Shown: positions 44,330-52,319 of the stretch, one piece after another
Position numbering within the stretch: the stretch's first letter is position 1
Layout of the letters: every line of letters begins with the position of its first letter
Source of the DNA: Micromonospora profundi
Lineage (GTDB): Bacteria; Actinomycetota; Actinomycetes; Mycobacteriales; Micromonosporaceae
Direction: 5' to 3'
Assembly (NCBI RefSeq): GCF_011927785.1
Contig: NZ_JAATJK010000001.1
Coordinates: forward strand, 1,798,001 to 1,862,000
Length of the DNA: 64,000 bases
Made by a program: the position numbers and the translations under genes
The notes under the pieces: model-generated
What the model saw: the letters and a program-made list of their open reading frames with translations, nothing else
Told to the model about the DNA's origin: nothing
Database searches by the model: none

Positions 44330-45496
44330 ATGTCGTCCCTGCCACAAGCGGTGCCATTCACCATCGACGTCCCCGACGACCTGCTCGCCGATCTGGCCGA
44401 GCGGTTGGCGCGCACTCGCTTCCCCCGTCCCACCGCGAGCGGGTGGCGTGCCGGCACGGACCCGGACTACCTTCGCGAGTTGGTGACCTACTGGCGCAGC
44501 GGCTTCGACTGGCGTGCGCGGGAACGCGACCTCAACGCGGTGCCGCACTACGTCGCCACCCTGGACGGCCGGAGGGTGCACTTCGTGCACCTGCGCGCCG
44601 CGGCCTCCGGCGCCACCCGCTCCCCGCTGCCGCTGGTGCTCACCCACGGCTGGCCCAGCAGCTTCGTGGAAATGTTGCCGCTCGCGGCTCGGCTGGCCGA
44701 TCCCGTTGCCTACGGCGGCGAGCAGGACGACGCCTTCGACGTCGTCGTGCCGTCCCTACCGGGCTTCGTGTTCTCGGATCTGCCGACTGCCGGCCCGGTG
44801 ACCCCGCCGGTGGTTGCTGACCTGTGGGCACGGCTGATGACGGATGTCCTTGGCTACTCGACGTTCGGCGCGTACGGCGGTGACATCGGCTCCCATGTCA
44901 CAGGCTTTCTCGGGGCCCGGCACCGGCAACAGGTTGTCGGGATTCACACCCACCATCCGAACCTGCACCCTGTTCTCGACGACGCCCAGCCGTTGTCCGC
45001 GGCCGAGCACGCCTACCTGAAGGCGCGATCGACCGAGCACGATGGCGGCGACGACGGCTACGCCGCCATCCAGAGCACCCGCCCGGACACCCTCGCGGCG
45101 GCCCTGCTCGACTCTCCCGCAGGCCTGGCCGCCTGGATCGTGGAAAAGTATCGGGCCTGGGGCGACTGCCGCGGCGACCTCGAATCCCGTTTCAGCAAAG
45201 ACCTTCTGCTCACCGTCACCACTCTCTACTGGGCGACCGGGACGATCGGCTCGTCCTTCAGGCCCTACTACGACGACTCCCGGACCCCGCCGCTTGGGGC
45301 TGTCCACGTGCCAGCAGGAGTCCGGCTCACCCCGGAGGACCGGGACTACCCCCGCGAGTACGCCGAGCGCGTCTACCGTGACCTGCGCCAATGGCGCGGC
45401 GCGACCCGGGGAGGCCACTTCCTGCCCCTGGAGGAACCCGACCTCCTCGCCGACGACCTGCGAGACTTCTTCCGACCGCTGCGTCGCGGGGCGTAG
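44330..45496 (+). CDS. Epoxide hydrolase with EHN domain
   Basis: A 388-residue alpha/beta hydrolase. The N-terminal EHN domain (FTIDVPDDLLADLAERLARTRFPRP, FDWRARERDLNAVPHYVATLDGRRVHFVH) is followed by the core with HGWPSSFVEMLPL (oxyanion), nucleophile D in YGGDIGSHVTGFLG, a lid tyrosine region and the His in TRGGHFLPLEEPDLLADDLR. It hydrates epoxides to diols, like microsomal-type hydrolases. CGGAGG stands 5 bp before ATG 44330. It is monocistronic and convergent with the quinone-oxidoreductase gene. Confidence 0.92.
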   Translation: MSSLPQAVPFTIDVPDDLLADLAERLARTRFPRPTASGWRAGTDPDYLRELVTYWRSGFDWRARERDLNAVPHYVATLDGRRVHFVHLRAAASGATRSPLPLVLTHGWPSSFVEMLPLAARLADPVAYGGEQDDAFDVVVPSLPGFVFSDLPTAGPVTPPVVADLWARLMTDVLGYSTFGAYGGDIGSHVTGFLGARHRQQVVGIHTHHPNLHPVLDDAQPLSAAEHAYLKARSTEHDGGDDGYAAIQSTRPDTLAAALLDSPAGLAAWIVEKYRAWGDCRGDLESRFSKDLLLTVTTLYWATGTIGSSFRPYYDDSRTPPLGAVHVPAGVRLTPEDRDYPREYAERVYRDLRQWRGATRGGHFLPLEEPDLLADDLRDFFRPLRRGA

Positions 45497-45555
45497 ACGC
45501 CCGCCAGCCCGGATTTCCGGAAGGCGCGTCGCGCCGACGTGACCGCGGTCGCCGG

Positions 45556-46413
45556 TTACGCGTGCGCGGCCCGGATGGCGTCGCGCAGCGGGGTGCTCGG
45601 CCGGCCGATCAAGCGGCTGAGGTCGTCGCTGTCGGTCGTCAATTCGCCGATGGCGATGGAGTGGTCGAGGGCGGCGACGAACCCGGCGGTGCCGGCGTCG
45701 AGGCCGACGGTCTCCAGCGTCGAGGCCAGGTCGGCGGGGGAGAGGTCCCGGTGGACGACAGTCGTGCCGGTGACCTCGCTGACGGCAGCAGCGAGTTCGT
45801 CGAAGGTGAACGCGGTGCCGCCCAACTCGTAGACGGTGTTGCCGTGCTCGTCGCGGGTGAGCGCCGCCGCCGCGGCGGCCGCGTAGTCGGCGCGGGTCGC
45901 GGCCGAGACGGTGCTGCCGCCGGTGGCGCCGAGGATCGTGCCGGTCTGCAGGTACTGCGGCAGTTGGTCGGTGTAGTTCTCCGTGTACCAACTGTTGCGC
46001 AGCACGGTGTGGGACAGACCCGAGGCGGCGAGAACCTCCTCGGTGGCCCGGTGCTCGGGCGCCAGCGGGTTCGTCGTGGTGTCGGCCTTCAGGATGCTTG
46101 TGTAGATCAGGCGCTCGACGCCGGCGAGCTTGGCCGCGTCGACGACCGCTGTGTGTTGGGCGACGCGTCGGCCGGGAGTGTCGCCGGAGATCAGCAGGAG
46201 GCGGCGTACGCCGGCCACGGCACCGGGCAGCGTGGCCGGATCGTCGTAGTTGGCCTGGCGGATCTCCACACCGCGTGCTGCCAGGTCGGCGGCCTTTTCC
46301 GGGGTGCGGACGACGGCGGCGATCTCGGCAGCGGGTACGCCGGTGTCGAGCAGACGATCGATCACCAGGCGGCCCAGTCGGCCGGTGGCGCCGGTGACGG
46401 CATAGGTGGGCAC
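45556..46413 (-). CDS. NAD(P)H-dependent quinone oxidoreductase-2-like / NmrA-type SDR
   Basis: A 285-residue atypical SDR with the cofactor motif TYAVTGATGRLGRLV at the N-terminus and the segments VVRTPEKAADLAARGVEIRQANYDD, LIYTSIL and LRNSWYTENY typical of QOR2/YtfG and NmrA-like proteins. These reduce quinones or sense redox state. GTG 46413 is chosen because GGAGG sits 5 bp upstream; ATG 46425 is an alternative. It is divergent from an HxlR regulator, a frequent pairing in which the regulator senses quinones or electrophiles. Confidence 0.88.
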   Translation of the reverse strand: MPTYAVTGATGRLGRLVIDRLLDTGVPAAEIAAVVRTPEKAADLAARGVEIRQANYDDPATLPGAVAGVRRLLLISGDTPGRRVAQHTAVVDAAKLAGVERLIYTSILKADTTTNPLAPEHRATEEVLAASGLSHTVLRNSWYTENYTDQLPQYLQTGTILGATGGSTVSAATRADYAAAAAAALTRDEHGNTVYELGGTAFTFDELAAAVSEVTGTTVVHRDLSPADLASTLETVGLDAGTAGFVAALDHSIAIGELTTDSDDLSRLIGRPSTPLRDAIRAAHA

Positions 46414-46448
46414 AGCATCCTCCATGGGGCGGTGACGATCCGGAAGCA

Positions 46449-46481
46449 CTTACTAATCTATAGCACTAGTCCGCGAGTAAG
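46449..46481. promoter_or_regulatory. Operator dyad between quinone reductase and HxlR genes
   Basis: CTTACT (46449-46454) and AGTAAG (46476-46481) form an inverted repeat centred at 46465, enclosing the A+T-rich TAATCTATAGCACTAGT. It lies between two divergent starts 88 bp apart and resembles QorR/HxlR-type sites. Confidence 0.6.
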
Positions 46482-46500
46482 CACGGGGTAGGCTGGTGGA

Positions 46501-46905
46501 GTGACCGACAGGCCGTCCCCTGACCCCGCAGGGCCTACCCGGGAACTCGTCAGCGATGTCTTCGCGCGCGGCTGCACCTCCCGCGCCGCCTTCGAGGACG
46601 TCACCTCGAAGTGGGCGTCGTTGGTCCTGCTGGCGCTGGGCGAGGGCCGGTACCGGTTCAACGCGCTGCGCCGCCGTGTCGACGGGGTCAGCGAGCGGAT
46701 GCTCTCCCAGACCCTCCAGATTCTCGAACGCGACGGCATGCTGACGCGGGAGGTCCTCACCACGATTCCGCCGCGCGTCGAGTATTCGCTCACCCCGCTC
46801 GGCGCCCGCGTCGCCAAGCGACTACGGGGTCTCGCCGACCTTCTGGAGAGCGCGGTGCCCGAGTTGCAGTCCGCACGCGACGCTCACGAGCGCACCCGGG
46901 GTTGA
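46501..46905 (+). CDS. HxlR-family transcriptional regulator
   Basis: A 134-residue winged-helix protein: DVTSKWASLVLLALGEGRYRFNALRRRVDGVSERMLSQTLQILERDGMLTREV is the HxlR signature. A single cysteine C25 (ARGCTSRAAF) lies ahead of the helix-turn-helix, the position used for redox sensing in QorR/HypR-like members. GTG start at 46501. It probably represses the divergent quinone reductase and itself through the dyad in between. Confidence 0.91.
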   Translation: MTDRPSPDPAGPTRELVSDVFARGCTSRAAFEDVTSKWASLVLLALGEGRYRFNALRRRVDGVSERMLSQTLQILERDGMLTREVLTTIPPRVEYSLTPLGARVAKRLRGLADLLESAVPELQSARDAHERTRG

Positions 46906-46939
46906 ATCGCCCACCGTGCCGTCAAGGGCAGCACCGGCG

Positions 46940-46979
46940 GACGGCCGGGATGGGCGACCGGGGTGCCGGCCCGGCCGTC
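46940..46979. terminator. Hairpin between HxlR and AraC genes
   Basis: GACGGCCGGG (46940-46949) pairs with CCCGGCCGTC (46970-46979) around a 20-base loop, between convergent genes. The long loop makes it weaker than the other terminators. Confidence 0.45.
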
Positions 46980-47045
46980 ACCGGTAGCTGATCAGCTCCA
47001 CCCTCGGGCATGGCATCGACAGTAACCCTCGGCGGCGCGGCGGGT

Positions 47046-48008
47046 TCAGGCGTTCAGCGTCTCGCGCGGCGGTACGCCGTAGCTGGCGTGGTACCGGGCC
47101 GTGAACCTGCTGTGGCTGGCGAATCCCCACCGGCTGGCGATCGCTGACACGGTGTCCCGGCTCGGGTCGGCCCGCAGCAGGTCGCGGTGGGCCCGATCGA
47201 GGCGGATCCGGCGCAGGTACGCCATCGGGGTGGTGCCGAGGTGACGGCGGAAGGCGAGTTGCACCGCCCGTACGGAGACGGCGGCGGCGTCGGCGATGTT
47301 CAGCACGCTGATGTCCCGGTCGGCGTTTTCCTCCATGAAGGTGATGGCGCGGCGCATGGTTGCCGTGCTGGCGTCGCGGCGGTCCTCGATGGTCTCGTCG
47401 GTGAATGCGGTGTTGGGAAAGATGGAGAGCGCCGCCGCGGCGAGCATCCGCGCGGCGTTGCCGATCACCAGTGACTGCGTGCTGGCGTCCGGATTGGTCA
47501 GCACCACGTCACTGACGTAGCTGATGATCTTTCGCCACTGCCGGGCGCGGAGGGCGTTGGCGGCGCTGAAGTCGGTGAAGCGGATCTGGCCTGGTCGCCG
47601 TGCCGGTGCGGCAGCGGCCACCTGAGCCAGGACCGCGCGGTCCAGGACGCAGAGTTCCACAGCGCCGGGCTGCCAGCGCAGGTTGAACGGTCGGTCGGGT
47701 CGGGCAGTGAGGAAGACGTCACCGGTGCCGAACCGGTGGGTGGCCCCGTCGCAGGTGCGATCGACACGGGCGCTGTGGGCGCGGCAGATGATCAGGGCGT
47801 TCAGGCCGTCCACCTCGATGTCGAGACGCGACGTCTGATTGAGGGCGGAGACGGCGAGCGTACCGGCGTCGAACCGCTGATGGGCGAGGTGGTACGGGCC
47901 GTTCCCGTCATGGATGCGCAGGTCGGTGTCGTACGTGGTGGCCAGAAAGCGGTGGATGGCCGCCGGGTCGCTGCTCTCGAATCGTTGAAACCGCATAGTT
48001 GAGGTCAT
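47046..48008 (-). CDS. AraC-family transcriptional regulator
   Basis: A 320-residue regulator. The N-terminal two-thirds is an AraC_binding_2-like sensor (FESSDPAAIHRFLATTYDTDLRIH, RFGTGDVFLTARPDRPF), and the C-terminal 100 residues contain two helix-turn-helix motifs (ISVLNIADAAAVSVRAVQLAFRRHLGTTPMAYLRRIRLDRAHRDLL, VSAIASRWGFASHSRFTARYHASYGVPPRE). Start ATG 48008 with GGAG 9 bp upstream. Its target is not evident; the divergent 48.4 kb gene and the dyad between them are candidates. Confidence 0.9.
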   Translation of the reverse strand: MTSTMRFQRFESSDPAAIHRFLATTYDTDLRIHDGNGPYHLAHQRFDAGTLAVSALNQTSRLDIEVDGLNALIICRAHSARVDRTCDGATHRFGTGDVFLTARPDRPFNLRWQPGAVELCVLDRAVLAQVAAAAPARRPGQIRFTDFSAANALRARQWRKIISYVSDVVLTNPDASTQSLVIGNAARMLAAAALSIFPNTAFTDETIEDRRDASTATMRRAITFMEENADRDISVLNIADAAAVSVRAVQLAFRRHLGTTPMAYLRRIRLDRAHRDLLRADPSRDTVSAIASRWGFASHSRFTARYHASYGVPPRETLNA

Positions 48009-48434
48009 TCGCTGGCTCCGTCCGGGAGGTGCCGCCGGGTGGACCAGCGCCGGCGGCGTGTTCGGGACGTGTCTGGGCGCGAGAGGGCAGGGTGTTCGCG
48101 GCGTGTTGCAGCCCGGCGGTACGGCGGTGGCACCAAGTCCCGCCGGTTACTTCGGCGGGGGAGCGGCCAGGGGAGTGGCCGTGGATCTTCAGGTAATCCC
48201 ACCAATGTGGACTGGCATTGATGGGATTTCCACCATACGGCAGCTCACCGTCGTCCGGATGGATTTCCGTGATTCAGTGAGTCGACTTCGCTTTCCGGCT
48301 ATCGCGCCGCTCGATGCTGCGCCTGCGGTGCTAGCCGTCCCGGAGGCGGCGGCGAAACCTTGTTTCTGATCTCCCCGGATGCCCGTGGGCGTCCGGATAC
48401 CTGCCGGGGTCCGGCCATCAGGCGGAGGTGAACG
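48009..48434. promoter_or_regulatory. Intergenic region (426 bp) with a 34-bp dyad
   Basis: No convincing gene; a 103-codon open frame (48058-48369) lacks a ribosome-binding site. The notable element is at 48195-48228: AATCCCA / TGGGATT and, inside, CAATG / CATTG share the centre 48211.5, giving a 13-bp inverted repeat with one mismatch and an 8-bp centre. It may be the operator of the AraC protein or of a regulator for the downstream gene. Confidence 0.5.
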
Positions 48435-49097
48435 TTGGACAGTAACGATCCTGACCGCGTCGTTCGACTGGCGGTCGCCGAGGCGTTGGCGCGGGTGGCC
48501 GACGAGGACACCCTCGGGCTGGGCGAGGGCGACGCGCTGGAGAGCCTCGGCGGTGCGCTGCGCGAGGTGCTGCGCCGCGCTCTCGACGACCGCGTGCCGC
48601 TGGCCACCCCCGAGTTCGTCGACCTGTGCCGCGACCTGCGCCTGAACCGTGACTCCCTCGACCTGCTGGGGCACCACCTGCTCACCGCGTTGCTGGCGCA
48701 CCACGTCGGGCCGGACGCCCTGATCCGCGTCGGGGCGCTCCTCGGCACGGTCAGGCGCTACCTGCCCGAACCCCGTCAGCCCGCGCGCCGCAACGCCGGC
48801 CCGGAGACCCGGCGGCGGGACGTACGCCGGGACAACAGCGTCGTGGGTCGCTACCAGCGGCCGAAACTGCCCGAGCACCTGCCCAGCCCGCCAAGCTGGA
48901 CCTGCACCGGATGCGGCAGGGAGTGGCCCTGCGCCACCAAGCAGAGCCAACTGCTCGCCGAGTTCGGCGGGGCGCGCGCCGCACTCGCCGTCTACCTCGG
49001 CTCCTGCCTGGTCGCCGCCGCCCAGGATCTGCCGACCCTGCCCCTGCCCCGTGCCCGGCTGCGGTTCCTGGGCTGGCTGCCCCGCGCCCGGATGTGA
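48435..49097 (+). CDS. Unknown protein with C-terminal CxxC-WPC motif
   Basis: A 220-residue protein from TTG 48435, supported by GGAGG 6 bp upstream. Residues 1-115 are helical and acidic; 116-150 are Arg/Pro-rich and look disordered; the end holds SWTCTGCGREWPCATKQSQLLAEFGG, a three-cysteine cluster that recurs in many actinobacterial hypothetical proteins, followed by a short hydrophobic helix (AALAVYLGSCLVAAAQDL). I cannot assign a function. Metal or cofactor binding by the cysteines is plausible. The reading frame stays open past the stop for 35 codons (see next entry). Confidence 0.75.
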   Translation: MDSNDPDRVVRLAVAEALARVADEDTLGLGEGDALESLGGALREVLRRALDDRVPLATPEFVDLCRDLRLNRDSLDLLGHHLLTALLAHHVGPDALIRVGALLGTVRRYLPEPRQPARRNAGPETRRRDVRRDNSVVGRYQRPKLPEHLPSPPSWTCTGCGREWPCATKQSQLLAEFGGARAALAVYLGSCLVAAAQDLPTLPLPRARLRFLGWLPRARM

Positions 49098-49205
49098 CAA
49101 CACGCGGTAGCGGAAAGCCCTTGGCCGCGCCCTTCAACGGGGCTGGAGAGCCCGTGGGACGACCTCTGGTTCTACTCCAACCCGATGTTCGTGCACGTGC
49201 GCTGA
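49098..49205 (+). pseudogene. Possible relic of a gene's 3' end
   Basis: In frame with the preceding gene but after its TGA, 35 sense codons end in DDLWFYSNPMFVHVR and a stop (49203-49205). The aromatic, beta-rich ending looks like a genuine protein C-terminus rather than random high-GC sequence, and recalls the tails of PHP/CehA-type phosphoesterases. No start or remainder is nearby, so it may be a remnant left by deletion. Tentative. Confidence 0.3.
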
Positions 49206-49311
49206 CCCAGCGCCGCAGCGGTGCGGCCCGTCGGCACACCTCGACTCAGGACGGTCGGGGTGCCGGCGGGCCGTACCGCGTCGTCGGTCGTCCGGGCGCG
49301 GCGGCGGCCGG

Positions 49312-49893
49312 TCAGCCGTCGCCGCGGCGGCGAGACCGGGCGGGACGGATGCGGATGTCCCGTTCGGACCGGTCGCCCACCGGGGTCGGCTCGGGCCGTA
49401 CCTGCGCCACCACCTCACACATGTCCCGCAGCGGGTCGACGGCCTGGGTCGAGCAGGCGACCCGCTGGAGCAGCGCCCGCAGGGTCGACGACTCCTCGGG
49501 CGTGAGGGCCCCCAGCAGGTGGGATTCGACGCGGCGCAGCGCGCCCCGCCGTTGCTCCCAGGCCGCGCGGCCGGCGTCGGTGACGTCCACCAACCGGCTG
49601 CGCCGGTCCGCCGGGTCCGCCCGGCGGGCAACGTAGCCGGGCTCTTCCAGGTCGTCGATCAGGTACGTGAGCACGGTGCGGTCGATGCCGAGCTCCTCGG
49701 CTATCGCACCCTGGTTGCGGCCGGGCCTGTTGATCGCGGCGGTGAGCACCTGATAGCCACGTGGGCCGCCGGGAAAGTCGGCGAGCGCGTGCTCGGCTGC
49801 CCGCACGTAACCCCGGAAAGCGATGCCCAGCATCCAGCCCAGGTCGTCGTCGAGCGGATCGGGCCGGTCGCGTACGTCACTGGCTCCCGTCAT
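49312..49893 (-). CDS. MarR-family transcriptional regulator
   Basis: A 193-residue winged-helix protein: PGGPRGYQVLTAAINRPGRNQGAIAEELGIDRTVLTYLIDDLEEPGYVARRADPADRRSRLVDVTDAGR is the complete MarR DNA-binding unit. An unusual C-terminal tail of about 50 residues ends in a run of arginines (RIRPARSRRR). Start ATG 49893. It is divergent from the luciferase-hemerythrin gene and probably represses it through the palindrome at 49904-49922. Confidence 0.9.
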   Translation of the reverse strand: MTGASDVRDRPDPLDDDLGWMLGIAFRGYVRAAEHALADFPGGPRGYQVLTAAINRPGRNQGAIAEELGIDRTVLTYLIDDLEEPGYVARRADPADRRSRLVDVTDAGRAAWEQRRGALRRVESHLLGALTPEESSTLRALLQRVACSTQAVDPLRDMCEVVAQVRPEPTPVGDRSERDIRIRPARSRRRGDG

Positions 49894-49903
49894 GCCCCTG
49901 ACA

Positions 49904-49922
49904 ATAGCGCGGCTCGCGCTAT
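49904..49922. promoter_or_regulatory. MarR-type operator
   Basis: ATAGCGCG (49904-49911) and CGCGCTAT (49915-49922) form a perfect 8-bp inverted repeat, 11 bp upstream of the MarR start and facing the divergent gene. Size and place are typical of MarR sites. Confidence 0.65.
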
Positions 49923-50009
49923 CTTGTTGGCAGGAGATGTTCTATCTGACATAAGGTCTACGTTGCGACGCATCGACCCCGCAGCGTCGCGGAAACGGGA
50001 GGCTCACCG

Positions 50010-51578
50010 ATGAGCGACTACGGTCACGACCTGATCTTCGGAACGTTCACCACGCCCGGCAGCGACGACCCGGAGCGCACTGTCGGCCTCGCCGTCCTGG
50101 CCGAGCAGGTCGGGCTGGACCTTGTCACCTTCCAGGACCACCCCTACCAGCCGAAGTTCCTGGACACCTGGACGCTGCTGAGCTACGTCGCCGCGCGGAC
50201 CAGCCGGGTGCACCTGTCGGCGAACGTCACGAACCTGCCGTTGCGCCCGCCCGCGGTGCTCGCCCGCAGCGTGGCAAGCCTCGACCTGCTCAGCGGCGGC
50301 CGGGTCGACCTCGGCCTCGGTGCGGGCGCGTTCTGGGAGGCCATCGAGGCGATGGGCGGTCGACGGCTGACCCCCGGGCAGGGCGTACGCGCGCTGGAGG
50401 AGGCCATCGACGTCATCCGCCAGGTCTGGGACGCCGACGCGCGTGGGGGAGTGCGCGTCGACGGCGAGTTCCATCGCGTGCTCGGCGCCAAGCGCGGGCC
50501 GGCTCCCGCCCACGCCGTGCCCATCTGGCTCGGCGCGTACAAGCCGAGGATGTTGGAGCTGACCGGCCGCCGGGCCGACGGCTGGCTGCCCTCGCTCGCC
50601 TATCTCCAGCCCGGTGACCTGGCCAAGGGCAACGAGCTGATCGACGCCGCCGCACAGCAGGCAGGTCGGTCGCCCCAGGCCGTCCGCCGACTGCTCAACA
50701 TCTCCGGCCAGTTCGCGACCGCCGAGCGCGGTCCGCTGCACGGGCCGGTCGAGCAGTGGGTACGCGAGCTGACCGGGTACGCGCTGAACGACGGCATCAG
50801 CGCGTTCATCCTCGCCAGTGACGACCCGGACGACATGCGCCGCTTCGCCGGTGAGGTGGTGCCAGCCGTACGGGAACGGGTCGCGGCTGAGCGGGACGCC
50901 GCGTCGGCGCGTACCCCGGTCACGAAGCCCGTGGCGGTCGCGCCGTCGGCGCGGCCGGCCCGTGCGCGGGTGACCGGCGGCGCGTTCGCTGTGGTGCCGA
51001 CGCCCGACGACGGCCGGCGGCTCAGCGACCGGCAGGTCTGGGACGAGTCGGCCCGCCCGACCGGCCCGACGCCGGATCCGACGCGCACCTACACCCCGCA
51101 CGAGCAGGCCAACGGCCAGCACCTCGTGCAGGTCCACGACGGACTGCGAGCGGAGCTGGCCCAGATCCACGACCTCATCGAGCAGGTCGCGGCCGGCGAG
51201 ATCGACGCCGGCGCCGCCCGCTCGCAGATCAACACGATGACGATGCGGCAGAACCGGTGGACGCTTGGCGCCTACTGCGAGTCCTACTGCCGGATCGTCA
51301 CCACCCACCACACCATCGAGGACCAGGCCCTCTTTCCGCGGCTGCGGCACGCCGACCCCCGGCTGGCGCCTGTCGTCGACCGGCTGGAGCAGGAGCACCA
51401 CGTCATCCACGAGGTGCTGGAGGGCGTCGACAAGGCGCTCGTCGCGTACGTCGGCTCGCCGGACGGGTTGGCCGATCTGCGCGCCGCGGTGAACCTGCTG
51501 ACCGACGCCCTGCTGTCGCACCTCAGTTACGAGGAGCGGGAGCTGGTCGAGCCGCTGGCCCGGCTGGGGGTGAGCTGA
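50010..51578 (+). CDS. LLM-class (F420/FMN-dependent) oxidoreductase fused to a hemerythrin domain
   Basis: A 522-residue two-domain protein. Residues 1-300 are a luciferase-like barrel (HDLIFGTFTTPGSDDPERTVGLAVLAEQVGLDLVTFQDHPY, TSRVHLSANVTNLPLRPPAVLARSVASLDLLSGGRVDLGLGAG, VPIWLGAYKPRMLELTGRRADGWLP). A Pro/Ala-rich linker (300-365) leads to a hemerythrin-like four-helix bundle (371-522) with His/Glu ligands in QVHDGLRAEL, VTTHHTIEDQALFPRL, EQEHHVIHEVLEG and SHLSYEERELVEPL. The pairing suggests a flavin or F420 enzyme combined with a di-iron oxygen, NO or peroxide sensor. Alone and divergent from MarR. Confidence 0.9.
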   Translation: MSDYGHDLIFGTFTTPGSDDPERTVGLAVLAEQVGLDLVTFQDHPYQPKFLDTWTLLSYVAARTSRVHLSANVTNLPLRPPAVLARSVASLDLLSGGRVDLGLGAGAFWEAIEAMGGRRLTPGQGVRALEEAIDVIRQVWDADARGGVRVDGEFHRVLGAKRGPAPAHAVPIWLGAYKPRMLELTGRRADGWLPSLAYLQPGDLAKGNELIDAAAQQAGRSPQAVRRLLNISGQFATAERGPLHGPVEQWVRELTGYALNDGISAFILASDDPDDMRRFAGEVVPAVRERVAAERDAASARTPVTKPVAVAPSARPARARVTGGAFAVVPTPDDGRRLSDRQVWDESARPTGPTPDPTRTYTPHEQANGQHLVQVHDGLRAELAQIHDLIEQVAAGEIDAGAARSQINTMTMRQNRWTLGAYCESYCRIVTTHHTIEDQALFPRLRHADPRLAPVVDRLEQEHHVIHEVLEGVDKALVAYVGSPDGLADLRAAVNLLTDALLSHLSYEERELVEPLARLGVS

Positions 51579-51632
51579 CCGGTGTCGGGTCGGGGCTTGC
51601 CCTGACCTAATCTGAGAGACTACTTTCGAAAC

Positions 51633-52319
51633 ATGTCTCTCAAGAACCCGTACGGGGATTTCGAGATCACCGAGCCGCAGGCGCTGCGGGCGTTGGCGCA
51701 TCCCGTCCGGCTCGCCATCCTCGACCGGCTCCAGCGGCACGGCCCGGCAACCGCCACCGGGCTGTCGCCGCACGTCGGCGCGACTCCGTCGGTGGTCAGT
51801 TGGCATCTGCGGCACCTCGCGACGTTCGGCCTCGTCACCGACGCGCAGGCGGTTCCGGGGGCCGCCAGCAAGCGGGAACGCTGGTGGCAGGCCGCCGCCC
51901 GGGGCTTCCGCTTCGCCCTGCCCGACGACGCCGAAGGCCAGGCCGCCGGCCGGCAACTGCGCGGCGAGATGTTCGCCCGCGCCGCCGAGGCGCCACAACA
52001 GTGGCTGCTGCACGACGAGCCCCGCCTGGACGACGCGTGGCGCGGGGTGGCAGGCCTCGCCGACACTCAGTTCGTCGCCACAGTCGAGGAGCTGCGGCAC
52101 CTGGAAGAGGCGATCGAGGAGCTGCTCGCGCCGTACGTGCGACGCAAGGACGACGACACACAGCCCGCCGGAGCGCAGCTCGTCCGGATGCTGCGCTACC
52201 TGCTGCCCGAGCCCGGGCCGTTGCCGTCCGAGCCGGAGACGCTGCCGTCCGAGCCGGAGGTGGCGCAGGGCGAGCCGGCAGCGGTGCAGGGCGAGCCCGG
52301 CGGGCCTGCGGCGTCATGA
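51633..52319 (+). CDS. ArsR/HTH_20-type winged-helix regulator with repeat tail
   Basis: A 228-residue regulator: residues 12-75 form the winged helix (ITEPQALRALAHPVRLAILDRLQRHGPATATGLSPHVGATPSVVSWHLRHLATFGLVTDA), followed by an effector region with WWQAAARGFRF. The C-terminus carries four seven-residue units, LPSEPET, LPSEPEV, AQGEPAA and VQGEPGG, encoded by 21-bp repeats at 52221-52304. The stop overlaps the MFS start (ATGA), so it probably regulates that transporter from the same transcript. No metal-binding cysteines. Confidence 0.88.
   Translation: MSLKNPYGDFEITEPQALRALAHPVRLAILDRLQRHGPATATGLSPHVGATPSVVSWHLRHLATFGLVTDAQAVPGAASKRERWWQAAARGFRFALPDDAEGQAAGRQLRGEMFARAAEAPQQWLLHDEPRLDDAWRGVAGLADTQFVATVEELRHLEEAIEELLAPYVRRKDDDTQPAGAQLVRMLRYLLPEPGPLPSEPETLPSEPEVAQGEPAAVQGEPGGPAAS

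Noticed and set aside
46991..46996. Isolated TGATCA as a further GntR site
   Set aside because: It lies at the 3' ends of convergent genes and lacks the extended words seen at the fucD and CUT2 promoters; a 6-bp match is expected by chance.
48058..48369. 103-codon plus-strand open frame upstream of the unknown CxxC protein
   Set aside because: It has no ribosome-binding site or domain, and it runs through the symmetric dyad, which fits regulatory DNA better.
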